Shown here piece by piece: positions 12,401 through 27,400 of a stretch of 35,643 nucleotides of DNA. The DNA is from Apostichopus californicus (Eukaryota; Echinodermata; Holothuroidea; Aspidochirotida; Stichopodidae), in NCBI GenBank assembly GCA_020650975.1, contig JAIPMN010010312.1, positions 728-36,370 of the forward strand. Reading direction: 5' to 3'. Both the position numbers and the translations under genes were made by a program. The notes beneath the pieces were generated by a model, which did not search any database, was not told the origin of the DNA, and worked only from the letters and a program-made list of their open reading frames with translations. Positions within the stretch are counted from its first letter, which is position 1; every line of letters begins with the position of its first letter.

Positions 12401-15400
12401 ATTTAATCGACCATTCATCTTCGCCCACAACATTAGGCTACTTGTACTCGATGTGAGTACAATTACATACCAAATATGCCATCTGTCCAAGCTGCCTTTG
12501 CGATATTATTTTTAGGAAGGTGCGTTAGTGTACAGAGACAGGTAAGAGGGGAGTGAAGTAAATATTTGACGTTTGTTGACTTCAAATGACCTTTGACCTC
12601 CACCAAAAACAACAAGTTTCTTGACTTAATGTGGTACTTCTACACACCAAATATGTGGTCTGCCCAAGTTTCCCTTCTTGAGATATCGTGTTTACAAGGT
12701 TTTCAAAATTTGACCCATGGTGACCCCAAATGACCTCCACATAAAACAATAGGCTTCTTGCACTTAATGTGGTCCTTCCACACCAAATATGAAATTGTTC
12801 CAACCATCCCTTCTTCAGATATCGTTTTTAAAAGCTGGACGTCACAAACGCACACCCACATACCCCATCATGAATCCAAAGGTTACGATTATCATCGAAA
12901 TCATAAAACAAGAATTTTGTAATGTCAACAAATGACAAACCAACATATACACTTCTTCCAGTGAATTTTGATGAGTCTCCTGTGCATTGCAACGTTAGCA
13001 CCTTCACATGATATCATCAACATACTCTGTCATACAAATGCTAGTAGTTGGCATTAACATATTGGCGGCTGACATTTATCTGCTACAACAGTGTAAAGAA
13101 ATAAATATAGACTCCCAAAGTCACACAGTCTATGTCAACATTGCTAATTATAAACTAAATTATGTTGATGGTTTGCAAACTCTCTATAATTCCTTTGAAC
13201 TGAGGATATAAAATGATGTGATAACTATACAAGTAAATATGTGCAAACAGGACAACAGAGGGTCAAGTTTGCTGTTAAGAGAGTTAAACCTCTGCCTTCC
13301 CAGCAGAGCCTCCATCCCCACCCCCACTAACAAAAAATAATTATAATATTGAGGACGACAATGAGGACGAACGGACGGATGAACGGATAAATAGTAAACA
13401 TAAATACAATTTCATGTGTGCTAAACCCTTCCATTGCAGCTTAGCAACATGAATTTCCAAAACAGTACTGTTTCTATGTTTCATGTCACTGATTTCAGAA
13501 TTAAGAAAGAAAAGAAAAAGTCTATAATTAAAGTTTGTGGTTTCTTGTCATAAAATTTTTCTTTTATTTTGATTGATGAACAGCAACTGAGTTGAATGAA
13601 AGAAAGAAAGGATCAGTCTGAGTCCAGATCATGTAACAATTACAGTCATATAGATGGACAAATTCACTAAGTGGACTTTAATAGCAAACCATCAATACAA
13701 GTGCAGATATGGATTGCTTATGTATACAATTGAGTTTTCAGGTCTTGACAACAAATTCTTTGAAATCACTCAATATAAAATGGCTCACACAGCAAAAAAT
13801 CTATTCACCAACTGAACTTTCACTCGCTTCAATTGACAATGCAAATTTAATCTCTGTTCTTTGCTGCTGTACAGAATCCAATAGAAACATAATCTAACTT
13901 TACATGCTATATAGTGGGAAATACAGGCCATGGTGTATAAATGTCCACATAAAATGATCTTTCTGTGCAATATACTCAAACAGTAAACACTAAAAGAAGA
14001 GAAAATAAAATTAAGTGAAATATGTCACAAAATTATAATCATGCATGAAAACTGCACCTATCTAGTTGTTTCAAATAATGTCCAACCTAACATTGGCAAC
14101 TTGATTCTACCATGCAGAGTTTAAAGATGTTATTCCAGACCTGCTTTGGATTCTCCAATTAAAACGATAATAAGAGGACAGCAAACATCTTTAAAAAATC
14201 ATGAAATTTAACTTATCGTGTCACAGGCGCAAGGCCACAATTGCACTAGACAATGTATAAACTAGACAATTTATGCCGAGCCCGTCATGAGATAACCAAG
14301 AAGCTTTTCAAACTGGCTATTCAGAACCCTTAAATGAATGAGCACCATTTTTTCTTGAATAAACCTAAATTCTATTATATACATACTCCTCATGTTCATT
14401 TCTCGGTTATAAAATGCAATTTTATTAAAATTTTACACAATGGTTTCATTATTGTTTTCAAATGGAAATTAAATTCTTTGTGAAGTTTGCAAGAAGCAAG
14501 TGAACATAAAAATTACCATATCGTATGTGTAAAACGTTTTCAACAGTTCATTACCATTTAAATCTAAGTAGTTTAAAGGAAGCAGAAAACAAATTTTGCT
14601 ACTGCTTCACATTAACCAAGGAGTGCCAAGTAAACCAACTTATTTATTCCAAACAAATTTATGCGTTTCAAATAAAAAAAATAAGACCACATTTGTAAAT
14701 GCGCCCTTTAATACCACTGGCATAACGGTTTACCTGTCTCTGGCATTTTAATAGGTTCTCGCTGTAGATCACAGGGAATTTGAGCTGTGCTGGTGACTTT
14801 GACATTGTTCACACTTAAGAAGGCACCTGTACTTCAAGTCCGCAAGGGCGATTAATTCCCTATGTGTGAACGCTCGAGTACTCGTACTTCAAGTCCACGA
14901 GCGTTCTTATGAATAATCCTTTCGTGGGTTTTTCAATCCCTCTTGCGTTCTTTATAAATGTAATGTGAACGGTCGCGGACTTATGATGACCCGATATTTC
15001 CGGTTAAGTTATAATATCCGCTCTATCCATTTGAAATTTGGCAGGGAATTTTTGAACGTGCAGTAGGCATACGACACAGTGTACAGATCAGTGAGGCATA
15101 CCTACATTGTGTTTGTTTGTTCAAGTATCAGACCGTTGCCTTTCTTAACAGAAACACTATCTAATGACGCTATACGTTAACCAATTTGATTTTTTTTACA
15201 CTGATTCGACCATCACTGCAGAAAAGTCACCATTAAGGTTGTGAGACTAAAACAAACTGAATGGACAGTCCACTTAAATCTAATAAACTATAGTTCATTC
15301 TATGCCAAACTCACACGTTTTTGAAGAGGTCAAAATCGGAAATTTTATGTTTATTTCGAAACGGATGATTTTGGAATCGGGTGCTACGGCAGTCACTAAA

Positions 15401-18400
15401 GGCTAAAACCATTACGTATGGCCTAGCCTATAATTAGCCTATGCATAGACTTTAGACCTAACATTAAAGGTATGCTGTATTGGTCCCAAATATGCTAGAT
15501 ATTCAAATATGGTTACCTGTGGTCAAAATTCTTAAACTGTTTTTATTACAACCTTTGAGGAAATTTTCCTCACTGGACATTCAACCATTTTGTAAGTTCC
15601 TTGAAACTGTCTAAGAGCAATTTGGAGAGTAAGGACCTCCATGAAAGTACTTTTTGAAAACTTCTAGCAGTTATAGCATTCTACAATTTGGGGCCTGTAC
15701 TGACTACCTTTAAAAATACATACCTTCGATGTTACATAAGCCTCAAATACGATATCAGCAGTAAACCAATGACTAGCAAGATCGTTCGCTCATCCATTGA
15801 AGGGTTTGTAAGAAATTTGAATCTGGGCTTACGTGTAATGGTATATGGTACGGATTGGTTTGAAATTTGAATACAGTATACTGTTATGTGCAATTATTGA
15901 ACGTTCCGGTGCAAATGTGTACAGAGTGGTACGTACCAAGTTAGTACAGCACATGTGGCAATGGCAAACCACAGTGAAATGTAAACATCTGATATGACTT
16001 TTTTCACGCCTGCACAGTATATTAATCTCGCAAGCGACTTAATACGAAAACTCACTGGTTCTTTAATGTGAACACGTCATGTTTTTAATTGATAATCCTC
16101 CTTGCGGACTTAATATCAATAATTGCCCTTGTGTTCTTAAATGTGAACAAGGCCTTTTACACGCTCATTTCCTTTGCTAGGCAGACAAATTGATTACATA
16201 ACACACAGGCTAACGTTCCAGACTAATAACCTTGAAGGTCAGGAAGAGGGCAGTGGCGAAAAATGAACGGCAGTCTTACTAAAGGGCCGATTTTCAAATG
16301 AGTGCTATAATACAATGATAGACAGTTATTACACTTGTAACATTAAACATTGCCATGTGAAAAATAAGCATTGATTGCCCAGGAAAGCCGTTATAGGAGT
16401 GCTTTTCCTAACTAACTTCAAAGTTACTTAGGCCTAGTACAGCTTCAACTAAAATATGTTTTGCTGCATATTGTGTGTTTATTATTTTAAGTAGTTTCTA
16501 CTGAAGTAAATGCAACCTTAACATTGAACCTTAAGCCACATTATAGACATTTTAGACATAATCAGAATATTTCATAATCTTTCATCTTTTGACTAGTGTA
16601 TATGGTGCTACAGATAATAAGCTTGCTTACAAGATTTACAAGAGTTTGCCCACTTGTAACCTTACTGACATATCACATTAAGAAAAGCGGCAGAGAACAT
16701 CCTCAATAGTATCTAATTAAGTACCAAGTTTGAAGGTCAAGCAAGCTCTGCAGAGTGATTTTTTTTATATGTATACCTCTCTTACTCTGGTAAATGTATC
16801 AGAGTACATATAGGTCTGTGATGCTATCATGGTACAAGACATTTTTCTTATAAGCTATCATAATTATCTTCATGTTGAGTTATAAATCCTTAAAATATGA
16901 TACATTTGGAATGTTTGCTAAGCTGTAAATATTGTCTATTAAATTAATTGAACAATTCTATGTCTTTGTGGAAATACTATTTTCTTCTGTGGATAAGTGA
17001 TAAAATATTATTCAGCTTAATTGACATGATGACATCATTCATTCTGCTTAATTTAATTGAAATCCTTCAACGTACAAATTGCTACCAGGATGTGGTTTTA
17101 ACTTAAAGGTGCAGACAATGTCTAGTATTTTTGGTTAAGCAGTCATCTTGGCCTTTGGAATATCCTTTGATTTACTTCCTTATTGTACAAAATTCATAGC
17201 TGTAAATTTGCCGTGATAAGTTTCTGACAAATAGCTCCTGTGAGTGAACTTTTTTAGTCAACTTGGGGTTAAAATTCCATCAATGTAATCGTCACACTGT
17301 GACAAAGGTATACATAATGAATGCACTGAGTATTACTATAGTGTGTACAGTTCTATAGTGTGTACATAAACAGACTGTATAAAGTGTATATAAGGAAGTA
17401 AAGGAGGAAATACAAGTTTCAACTGCTTGTAGTCAGTCTGAGTAAAAGCAATGCAAAGCGATTAGGTATACCTTTAAACCCTCCCTAATGAAATGTGTGA
17501 AGGTATATAACTGCACAGAAATAAACTTACAGGTGGACATTTTACAACAGCTCGCTTGATATAACTAAATATGTGTAATGCTTGCTTTATACAGACATAA
17601 ATACAATGAAACAGTTGTTATCATGTACCTTATAAAAACCTAACTGATAAATCCTATAAAAGCATCCAACTTACTCTGACAATTACTCCCACTCCATGTA
17701 TCTTGGCAGCGTCCAGTGTCACATTCACCTGTAAATCTGTTACAGCTGTCTTCATTCTGACAGTGACAATCTTGTAAACAGCCGGCACCATATTTACCTG
17801 GTTCACACTCTGTAAAAAAAAAGATATAAGACTTGAGTGTTAGCTCTTTTACACTTTATTAGATTTGGCTCATAGAAATTATTGGTATGATCACAAAAAT
17901 ATAGAATGTCTGTGCAAAAGGAGAGAGAACTAGAGCAAAACACAATATGATCTAATATTATGATTATAGGATGACTTAGATTATAGTCAAATCCTTTTCA
18001 ATGCAAACAATGTGTGCTATCAATTGTATCAATTTAACATTTGCTTGACAAAAATTGAATTTTCATGATGCAATAAACCTATGTCACAAAGTTAATTGGA
18101 CACAGCTAGATGGAGTAAATTAAGCTGTGAATTGAAGGAATATATCTTTAAAATCCAACTATTGGTTAAAACAAGACCAGAATTGGGAACAGGCATCAAG
18201 ACTAAGATTTAAGCTATCATAGAGACTCTGCATTTCCCTCAACCGATTTCATCCAACCATTCATATTATCGTACAACTCTTTACACTTAAATACTAATAC
18301 TCTATTATAGGTAGCCAGAAAATTGCTTTCATTTTTGTTTCTTTGAAAGTTCCTCTCTGGTTTCCTTTCATTCAGTGACAAAGTCAATGCTTTATCATAC

Positions 18401-21400
18401 ATGGTATACTTGTTATGATGATTATATGAATTCTATTAATATACTCTAAATGTTCTCATCATGTGGTTTTATACTGCACCACTGATTTGATAGGCAAATG
18501 AAATGAATTAAATTGAATACTGTTAAAGCAAAAAATAGCATAAACACGAATAAGTGTACATGCTTCAAAAACACTATGCAGTACACGATGCTGTACTTGA
18601 TTCACATACTGAAACATGTACTGAACTATGAATAGTCCAGTAAACAGGAATCTGCACTTTATGATATTAATTTTTCATCCAGACAACCTCCAATCTCGAC
18701 AAATGGCAACATTTATAGGTTCAAATGGGCATGGCTCATAGCAAATAAGCTCATCCTTTCTCAATCTAACTACCATACCAGAATCTACCATACCACAAAC
18801 ATACCACAATCTAACTACCACATTCGCAGCCTCTAGATTCGTTGAAACACACTTCCAAGCACACACAAGCATCACCAAAATACTCACCCACTGAACAGTT
18901 AAGATCTTTGAATCCAGAGTTACATCTGCAACCAAAAGGATCTATTAGACAAAATAGTCTCCCTAGGCAACCATCATCAGCCACTCCATTTCCAACAGTA
19001 CATTCAAACTCACAAGAGGAGCCAAATTTGTCAGGACCACACCCTGAAAAGAAAGTATTTCTGCAGTTTTTTACATTCAATGCAAAATTAATCAGCTTTT
19101 TCAGTCTGGAATAAAGAAGAACAACACTTTAAGAGTTTCAAAAACTGTATTTCATGTTGTTCCACTGTATGCCAAGAGAGACCTTCATCAACTCTCATGT
19201 TCTACCTGTGACACCACCATGATAATGGTACAGACTATATACAGCCACATGTAAAGTTTCCTTGCATAAGTGATTGGAACGGCAGTGAAGAGTCATTTAT
19301 TCATATACTGCTTCCTCTGATATGAATAATGTGAGACAATGCTGGCTATTTCAGCATCTGGTTTGTTTCCAAAATTTGAAATGTAGCTCCTGTTGCCCTC
19401 ATTCATATCCATATTTCAGCAGTGTCTATTTAGTAAAATGTGGTTAAAGTTCAACTAAGTCCTTGGGCTTGTCTGGATTTCATTATTTAAAGTTAGTGGT
19501 ATTAATGAAAAAAATGATAAATGCATGTTGCTACAGTACAAGTTTAATGACTACAATAAGTCAGTAAAAAGATTACCTGGGAATCACATTTATGTTAACA
19601 TTCACCCCGAAAATGGTAAGTGGATGGTCTCTTTCGAACACTCCTATCAAAGGCTGCTCAGAGTAAGATCTCCCAACATGGTGGATGCTTTTCATGAATA
19701 TTACAAACTATATTACTTAGTCTTGATTGGAGGTATGGGAAGAGGAAGAATTACCAACATAGTGTCCCATGTGGCCCCTCACCATCATGCAACAAAAACC
19801 TCAAAAGAAAAAGTTCTCAGATATCAGTACAAACCTGTCAGACAGTTTTGTCCCATGAATCCCGGGGCACAGATACATCTCCCAGTTTCATCATCACAAA
19901 CTCCTCCATTGTAACAATTGTTGCAGATACCAGTACATCCTGGTGGACCCCATCTACCAGAGCTACAAGCTGTTAACAGAAAGGAAAACCAAGTAGAACA
20001 TACAGTAGTGGTGGAAATTATACACGGGTGGTAGCATGTGATATTCCTTGATCGTTCCTTTCTTGGGGTGGTGATTGGGGTGGGGGAGGGGGGGGGGGGA
20101 AGTGGAGGAGAAAGGAAACATTGTGGTATTATCTTTTGCTTATATTGATTTACAGCATTGTTCATTACAGGCATATACAGTCAGAACAACTCAAACATGC
20201 TGCCAAAAATGATGACATTCACGTTTCTTTGACTATCCCTAATTGTGGTGAAAAGAAGCAGAAATTGTTTGTGAGACATCATATATTTAATTAAAGACTA
20301 GGTCTTTCGATCACAATATATGATAATCTGTGAGACAAGATTTAATCTTGAAAATAGTATCCTCTAAATTAGAAAAACTATGGGGGTTTTCTTAGGTGTT
20401 GCCATATCCTACCAAACAAAACATGGATTGACTCATGTACATGAAAATATTGGTGACAAAGACTAAAATATTAGAGATTTCAGTTGTTAGCACAATCTTC
20501 AAGTACTTTTTAAACCTACCAAGAAATTAAAAATTATTAAGCTCAGCAGAAAAATATTACATAGCATTATAATAATTGGGTCACATTAATAACATGAAAG
20601 ACAAGTTTATCTTTTTTCTGATTTTGTCCTGTGTTAACACCAACAGCAAGATTTATGTTAATTGTTGCCTCAGGGATAGCTAAATATACATTATAGTGCA
20701 ACTAAGCTGTACTAAAGGCATCAGTTTGTTTAACAAATTATCAGACTTCAACCAATGTTGATGACAATGACATGATATTTCCACAAACAAAACAAAGGTA
20801 GAACAAAAAAATTTCGGGGTATGAAAAAACTTGACACGGTAGACATTTTGTGGTCAATTTCTGCTCAATTGTACGTTGCATATGCACAGAACAATAAATA
20901 TTTTGAGATCATTACATTTCTGAGGAACCACACATATGAAAAATACATACAGTTGAGTGATTTGGATCTTTCCTTGATAGACATCGTTGATCAAATCCTT
21001 AAGTGCGTCAATTATGAGCCCACCATGCTACAGTAAGTTATATAGTTTGATAATACTTAAGTTTTGAGGTTTGCCTTCTATTCAAATGGTCTCCCTTGTA
21101 TTTATATCAAAAAGCTGCTTTTTGGATCATTCAACTTTTGACCTCTGAACTTTCATGCAGAAGGTCTTCTAAGAATCTTTGTACCAAATTTGAAGGTTAT
21201 CGGTTGAGTTGTTGAGGAAAGTTTTACATATAAGTACTACTAACATTATACAAAGTTCTTTGACCTCGGTTGCCATGGAAACCTGTGAAAGCAAAAGTTG
21301 CCTTTTGCTTAATTTGACCTTTAACACTTTTGTTGACCATCAGCCTCAGTAAACATGGCTAGCACATATGTTGGTAGTGCTTGACATTCGTATTATACCT

Positions 21401-24400
21401 GTGTAGGTTTTAAGTCAGTGCTTCCCCTTTGCATTAAATAGCAGAAAGTCATTGTTTCATTCTGAAGATCTCCCAGACACAAGATAATGTCATGGGGTAC
21501 TTTCCAACTAAGTTTGGAGAAAATTGGAGTAGCTGTCTAGGAAAGGGTTTTGATACAAATTTGAATTAAAATTAAACATTTGACCTTTAACCCTTTGACT
21601 TAAATATTTGATAGAACTTGAATTACAAATGTGAAGGTTTCATGTCGATTCAATGTTCCCACTTGGAGCTATTATGAAAGAAAATTTTAACTTTTCACTT
21701 AATGAGACTCAATTTGCTCTCAGAGACATGTACAAGTTCCCATCATGGGACACCTGTCTACCAAGCTTGAAGGAACGGGTCCAGCTGTTTGATACAACTG
21801 GCAGATGTCACAAACACGCACACACAGATGGCAAACTTTTGACCCCCTTCCAGATAATGAACTTCAGGTCACACCTCAGTCACCATATCATGGGTCACTC
21901 CTCAAGACTTGCTACAGAACTCCAGAACATGAACTGTTACCACAGCATCCATTACTATAGCAACTGAAATAGCCACAAGAGGATCCAATGACATACAACT
22001 ACAAAATTTCATCCTCAATAGATACTGTACATTGATACAATTAAGGGATGAGGTAAGAAAAAAGACTCCATCTAACTTTCATTCATTAACGTAAGTTTAC
22101 ATGCTTTCTATAATCTTCATGCAACATTGTCAAGACTTTTCACAGATTATATCTTCCAAAATGCTAGTGGAAGTGAATTGGATTTTCAGATCAATACAGA
22201 GCTGCAATGAATAAATTAGTTACTACTGATTCACTGTTGCTGGGTGAAAATCAAACATTTTACCACCACTCATATACTCAATACAGTAAGTATAGGAAAT
22301 ACATTATTCTTACCACGGACAATCAATCTATTTAATCCATGGAGAGCTTCATTTCTTCGACCGCCAATATGACACTCATAGAGACCATTATCACCAGTAG
22401 CAGCTTCTCTGTCTATGATGATATCTTCAGTCTTATTAAATACACCTGTACCATTGATTCTCCAGTTGTACTTAGGCATACCAGGCCAATCCATGTCTAT
22501 GACGACACCAGTATCTCCTGCATTAACAGTCTGAGTAAACTGTCTGTTGACTGGAACAACATAAGCTGTAAACATAAAGATTTTGACAATTACATACTGA
22601 ACATACTTTACATATTTTACATTTTCTGGTTTGTGTACATTTATTTGCTATATTATTCTGTGCTCCAAATTTCATGTCATAACAGATTGGTTGTAATCAT
22701 GTTTATGTTCATTCCATGTTTACATTTAATACAGTAATTATCAGGAAATTGTCAGCAAACCAAACAAAGTTAAGGAGAATTAAACCCTAGGGTTTTGTAG
22801 TGTTCACATTTTTCAGAATAAAATCAGAATAATACCTAGAACTTAGAAAAACTTTCCCTGAATTTTCCAATTATTATCTATACATGTGCATTATGTGAGG
22901 GTCCATACTGCTACTTTTCAATAACCAGGGCACATCAAACGTGATGCTAGTGAGCCATATATTCTGTTTCAAGAAAAAGAAGTTGCCCACTCACAACAAA
23001 ATGAAAACAAGAAATGTTAAGCAAAATAAAATAAAAGGTTTATTCTAATTTAGAATTTCTTAAAAATACTTTATACAATGTGCAAAACATAACAATTGAC
23101 AAAATATGGCAATCAAAATGGTTTTGACGATGAATATCTTTTTCATCATATCAGGGAATATTATATCCACAATTGCAGCACAAAATGCTAAGCTATTAAA
23201 ATGGGAAAATTGCTTTACATGTCCAAAGATGAACAGAAGTTTTTGTACAAGGAACCATTATATATACTAACAAACAAGATTCAGAGCATTCAAAACTGGT
23301 ATGCAAACTTTGAACACTAAATTATTCCCTGCATATTAACACCTATCATTACTACTGTCCATAGTGACTTATAGGTTCACTTTGATTGGACATAAATTTA
23401 ATTTAAAAGCCCTCCATGTCTACGGTTTATTTGGAAAAAGAAGATATTGATACCTTTCGATTCAGAATTGCATCTTTTGGAAATAAAGGGAGAAGTAAAG
23501 AGAACAAACAGAAATACTCACAAAGGGGTTCACCTCTGTCAATGGTTGTATTGACTCTGTACATAACATACATGTACTACTGCAGACAATTGTTTAGAAT
23601 GCTTAGATGACTTTGACGGCTGTCTTTCCAATAAGCTAGACTATAAGTTGTCTTAGCAGCCACAGAAATTATTTTACAATTTGTTAAGTATTTGAGGTTC
23701 AAGGAAGAGGATCTACTGTAAGTGCTGGGTAAATATGACAAACAGGCAGGCTTGTACCTTGCATAGCCTGACAGTAGCAGTTAGTTATCAATGTGGTTTA
23801 CTTAAATGTCACTTTTGTAGCACTCTCAGTATTGAAATTAGTAACAGTACGGATACTTTCATAGCGCACTTAAAAAACAATTTGAAAAATCCTAAAATCT
23901 CAGGGAAATGTTTTATCTCACAAATGTTAGATATACTGTAGTATACTATTCTGTACTTACGTTTTTATTCAAACCCTAGTGTTAAATTATACTTTAATAC
24001 AAATAGTCATGTTGCAGCTCAGTTAGGAAAGTAACCGCCACCTTTGTGGCTCAATATAATTGAACCACCATATATGGCACCCTATGTTGGTGAAATATTC
24101 TCATATTCTAGATAAAACACTTTGATCATTCAGTTGTGATTAATCCCAATATTCAATATTTTTCTAAATGATTGGTTAAAGGTATCTACAGTAGTCTATT
24201 ATCTAAGGGGCAATAGCCAACTTGTTTTATACAAGATTTCATAAGATCTCTGACCTTGCAAGCAGCTCGCTTGGATTGAATCAGAATTCTCAGGAATGCA
24301 CGGTCAGCTTATAGTGCTAATGTTGCAACCCACATTCCTGCACTACAATGACTACAAAGGACTTGTGATATCTTGTGAATGCTAAATGAGATACTTCAGC

Positions 24401-27400
24401 TCTGTTACATGATGTTAATAAACAGTTAATAAGATGATTCAAAACTGCCTTGGCGACTAAGCCTTAAATGAAGATAACAAATTTGTGTCTACTGTATGGA
24501 CATCAACTGCGAGCAGAAAATATTTTGAGTATTCACTTTCTAATAATAACTGATTTTTGCAGAGTTAGATGAAAAACCTCAGAGATTGTAACTAGGCCGT
24601 TTTAGTTGTTCTTATTCTGGATGATCATGTTAATGAACAGAATAAATGACACACTGTCAAAATACAACTGAAACGAAACCATGTGCACAAATATTGTTGT
24701 AATGTGTTTCCTTGCTGTACTGTACTACTGCATAGCATCCTTCTGTGATCTCTCGAGGCAGAAATTAAACTTATTTTGCAGATACAGATTTTCTCATCAT
24801 GATAATATTTCTTCCAATTACAAGTTTTATATGAAAGTCCCTAAAACTTATTTCAATCGATATTGTCATAAGTCACTTTTCCACAAAGGATTGATGTATA
24901 ATTACATGTATACGCTGGATGCAATATATGATTTAAAGACCACTTTCATTCGCTAAACATTGCTCGTCAACTAAAAATTGTTGAATTGCCGACTTGCATT
25001 TAAATGTAGAACAAATTCTGAAGTGATAGCTAATGGTGATGTTTGTGGAATAAGGGGGGAGAGTTACCCAATAATTTGCTTAAAGACAAGAAACAAATTC
25101 CAGTAATTCCTTAATTTTCTTGCTTAAAATTCACTATGATGGAATATCTGTACAGTATGTGGTGTGTGATAGCACCCAGTGGTGCATGGGGGGGATTCAT
25201 CCAATTTTAATGTTAACCCAACCTCTTTTTCCCCTGCTGACTTTTGTGAACCACCTGGCAGCTAGACCCCCTACATGATTTTCAACTTCAATGACCCCAA
25301 GGCAGGCAGCAAGGTTCAGGCCCTTTCTAAATCAGTAGGGAAATTTGAATCACCCCCCACCCCCAATAAACAAGCACTAATTCTGAAGTCCACAACTTTA
25401 GGACTAGCTTCCTCTTTGTCTTCCTCTTTTCAAGATGCTCTTTTGTGCTTGCAAATTTCTATGCAAAGTAAAGATAGGCTTTTCTGAAAATCCTACAACT
25501 TCCTGAGGCTTTTGGCTCATAACCCCATCACTTCCCAGTGATACTTAAATTACAAAGCATTTCAGAATAATTCCTCTTTCCGACTGGTATATTTCAGCTT
25601 CTAAATTGCTTTTGGTATCTTCCCCCACCCTAATCAACCCCAACCCACCCCATCAGAAATAGTCTAGTTTCATACACCTGCGATACTGTTATCACTCAGT
25701 TCAATTTGTTTAAATTATCGGACCCAACTCCCAGTAAAAATTCTTCAAAAGGCTCTAGAGTTGTCTATCGGGGTTGAACATTCAGATTTAAATATTAACA
25801 ATATTGGAATTCTGCAGAATAAAAATATATTGATTGACTTGAAAAAAACATATCCAAATTCTTCAATAAGGTTGGGTCATGTCAAGATTGTACATGTTTG
25901 TGTTGAATTTCTAAAGGTGTGATTCATGGTAGGAACATTTCAAAGTACTTTCCAAAATGTTTAAAGGACTGTAAAGTGTTCATGAATTGAGAGTTGCAGT
26001 CACCGTATTCACAGTGTGATACTTGTATTGATTGTTGTGTCAGCTTGTTACTCCAAACAAAACTTTTGTTTTTGACATCACAGGTATATTTCAAAACCAT
26101 TTGTGAACTCATTCTAATTGCCTCCGCTATTTCTGTGGCTATCAGACTTCAGTTGCCTGATTTATGAGTAATGTACCCATTTAATGCAATTTCATGCAAA
26201 CAATAAGTAATGAAAGTGAAGAAAGTGTGACTGTAAGTGATGCAGTTCTACATTTGACTTCAAAGTGTCCATGGCAACTTTCTGAGATTCTATCAATATG
26301 TGCAGAGTGTTCATTGCAAATTGTTTACCCATGTACAAATTCAGCACATTTCGCACTACTAGAAAGTTACTTTGACCATCATTGCCCATGCATCTCAACT
26401 TGGGAAACCCCAGTTGAAAGCCACGAAACGGGAATTTAGTATTGCTACATGATTTATAAGCAGTTGAATTAACAAATAAACAAAAGGGATCTTACAAATT
26501 TTGTTTGAGCAAGTTTTGTCATACAGTATATAGCCACATTATATGTTGAAGATCCATGTATATAACTCATGTTGTTTACACCATTGGCCTACTGCATACG
26601 AAGAACTGACGTAGGGTAACTCATTGGTGGATTTGCTTAGCACATGAAATCCCATGTGTGATCAGGCTGTTGGGAGAGTGATTTTCGATTAATAATGCGT
26701 AGTTTGAGATGTTCATGATTGATTTATTTTTGCTAGATGCAATACATTTCATTGGGCTTAGTAGGCATGCTGAGCAACATCACACATACAGAAAGACATA
26801 ATTGTCTTTTTGTTCAGGCTTCGTCATCGAAAATGGTATCTGAGTAAATTTCAACTTTGAACACAATTGAGGGTTTCTTTATTTTCTTCGTTAAGACTAT
26901 GTTTCCGTTATAAACAGCAATATGTTTTGTAGTATATCTGTGTACAGTAGTTACATGTGGAGAATGATGTGTAGTACTAAGACAGTCAAATCTAGCAGCT
27001 TGAACGGGAGGCTATTGTATTGATAGAATATCCCAGATGCTAATGGGCAAAGCTACCAGATAAATGTCTTGGCAGCTCTCGCGAACACACCGTGCCTCTG
27101 CGAGATCACATATAAAACCAGTTGGCTATTGCTGATCAATAAGTGATTTCCATATTTCTCTATAGTTCAGTATCCTTTTTAGTTCACTGCTACTCTATTT
27201 ATGGAAAATAATTTTGCCCCATATTTTTGGACTGATTCCATTAATGCATTGTTTCTGCACTCCATCAATTAGCTATGATACTATATATATGAGTGTGATC
27301 ATTCTGTAGTGTTTACTTTAGACTTATTGTAATTGGTTGTATCATTATTGTAGGGTATACACTGTCATACATAGGATAGAAAAAAATCATTGTTACAAAA

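Noticed and set aside
19525-19914. 129-codon plus-strand ORF
   Set aside because: It is the longest ORF by count but shows no domain, and its end is antisense to exon 4.
21653-21967. 104-codon plus-strand ORF
   Set aside because: It lies in an interspersed repeat that recurs in intron 6 in diverged form.
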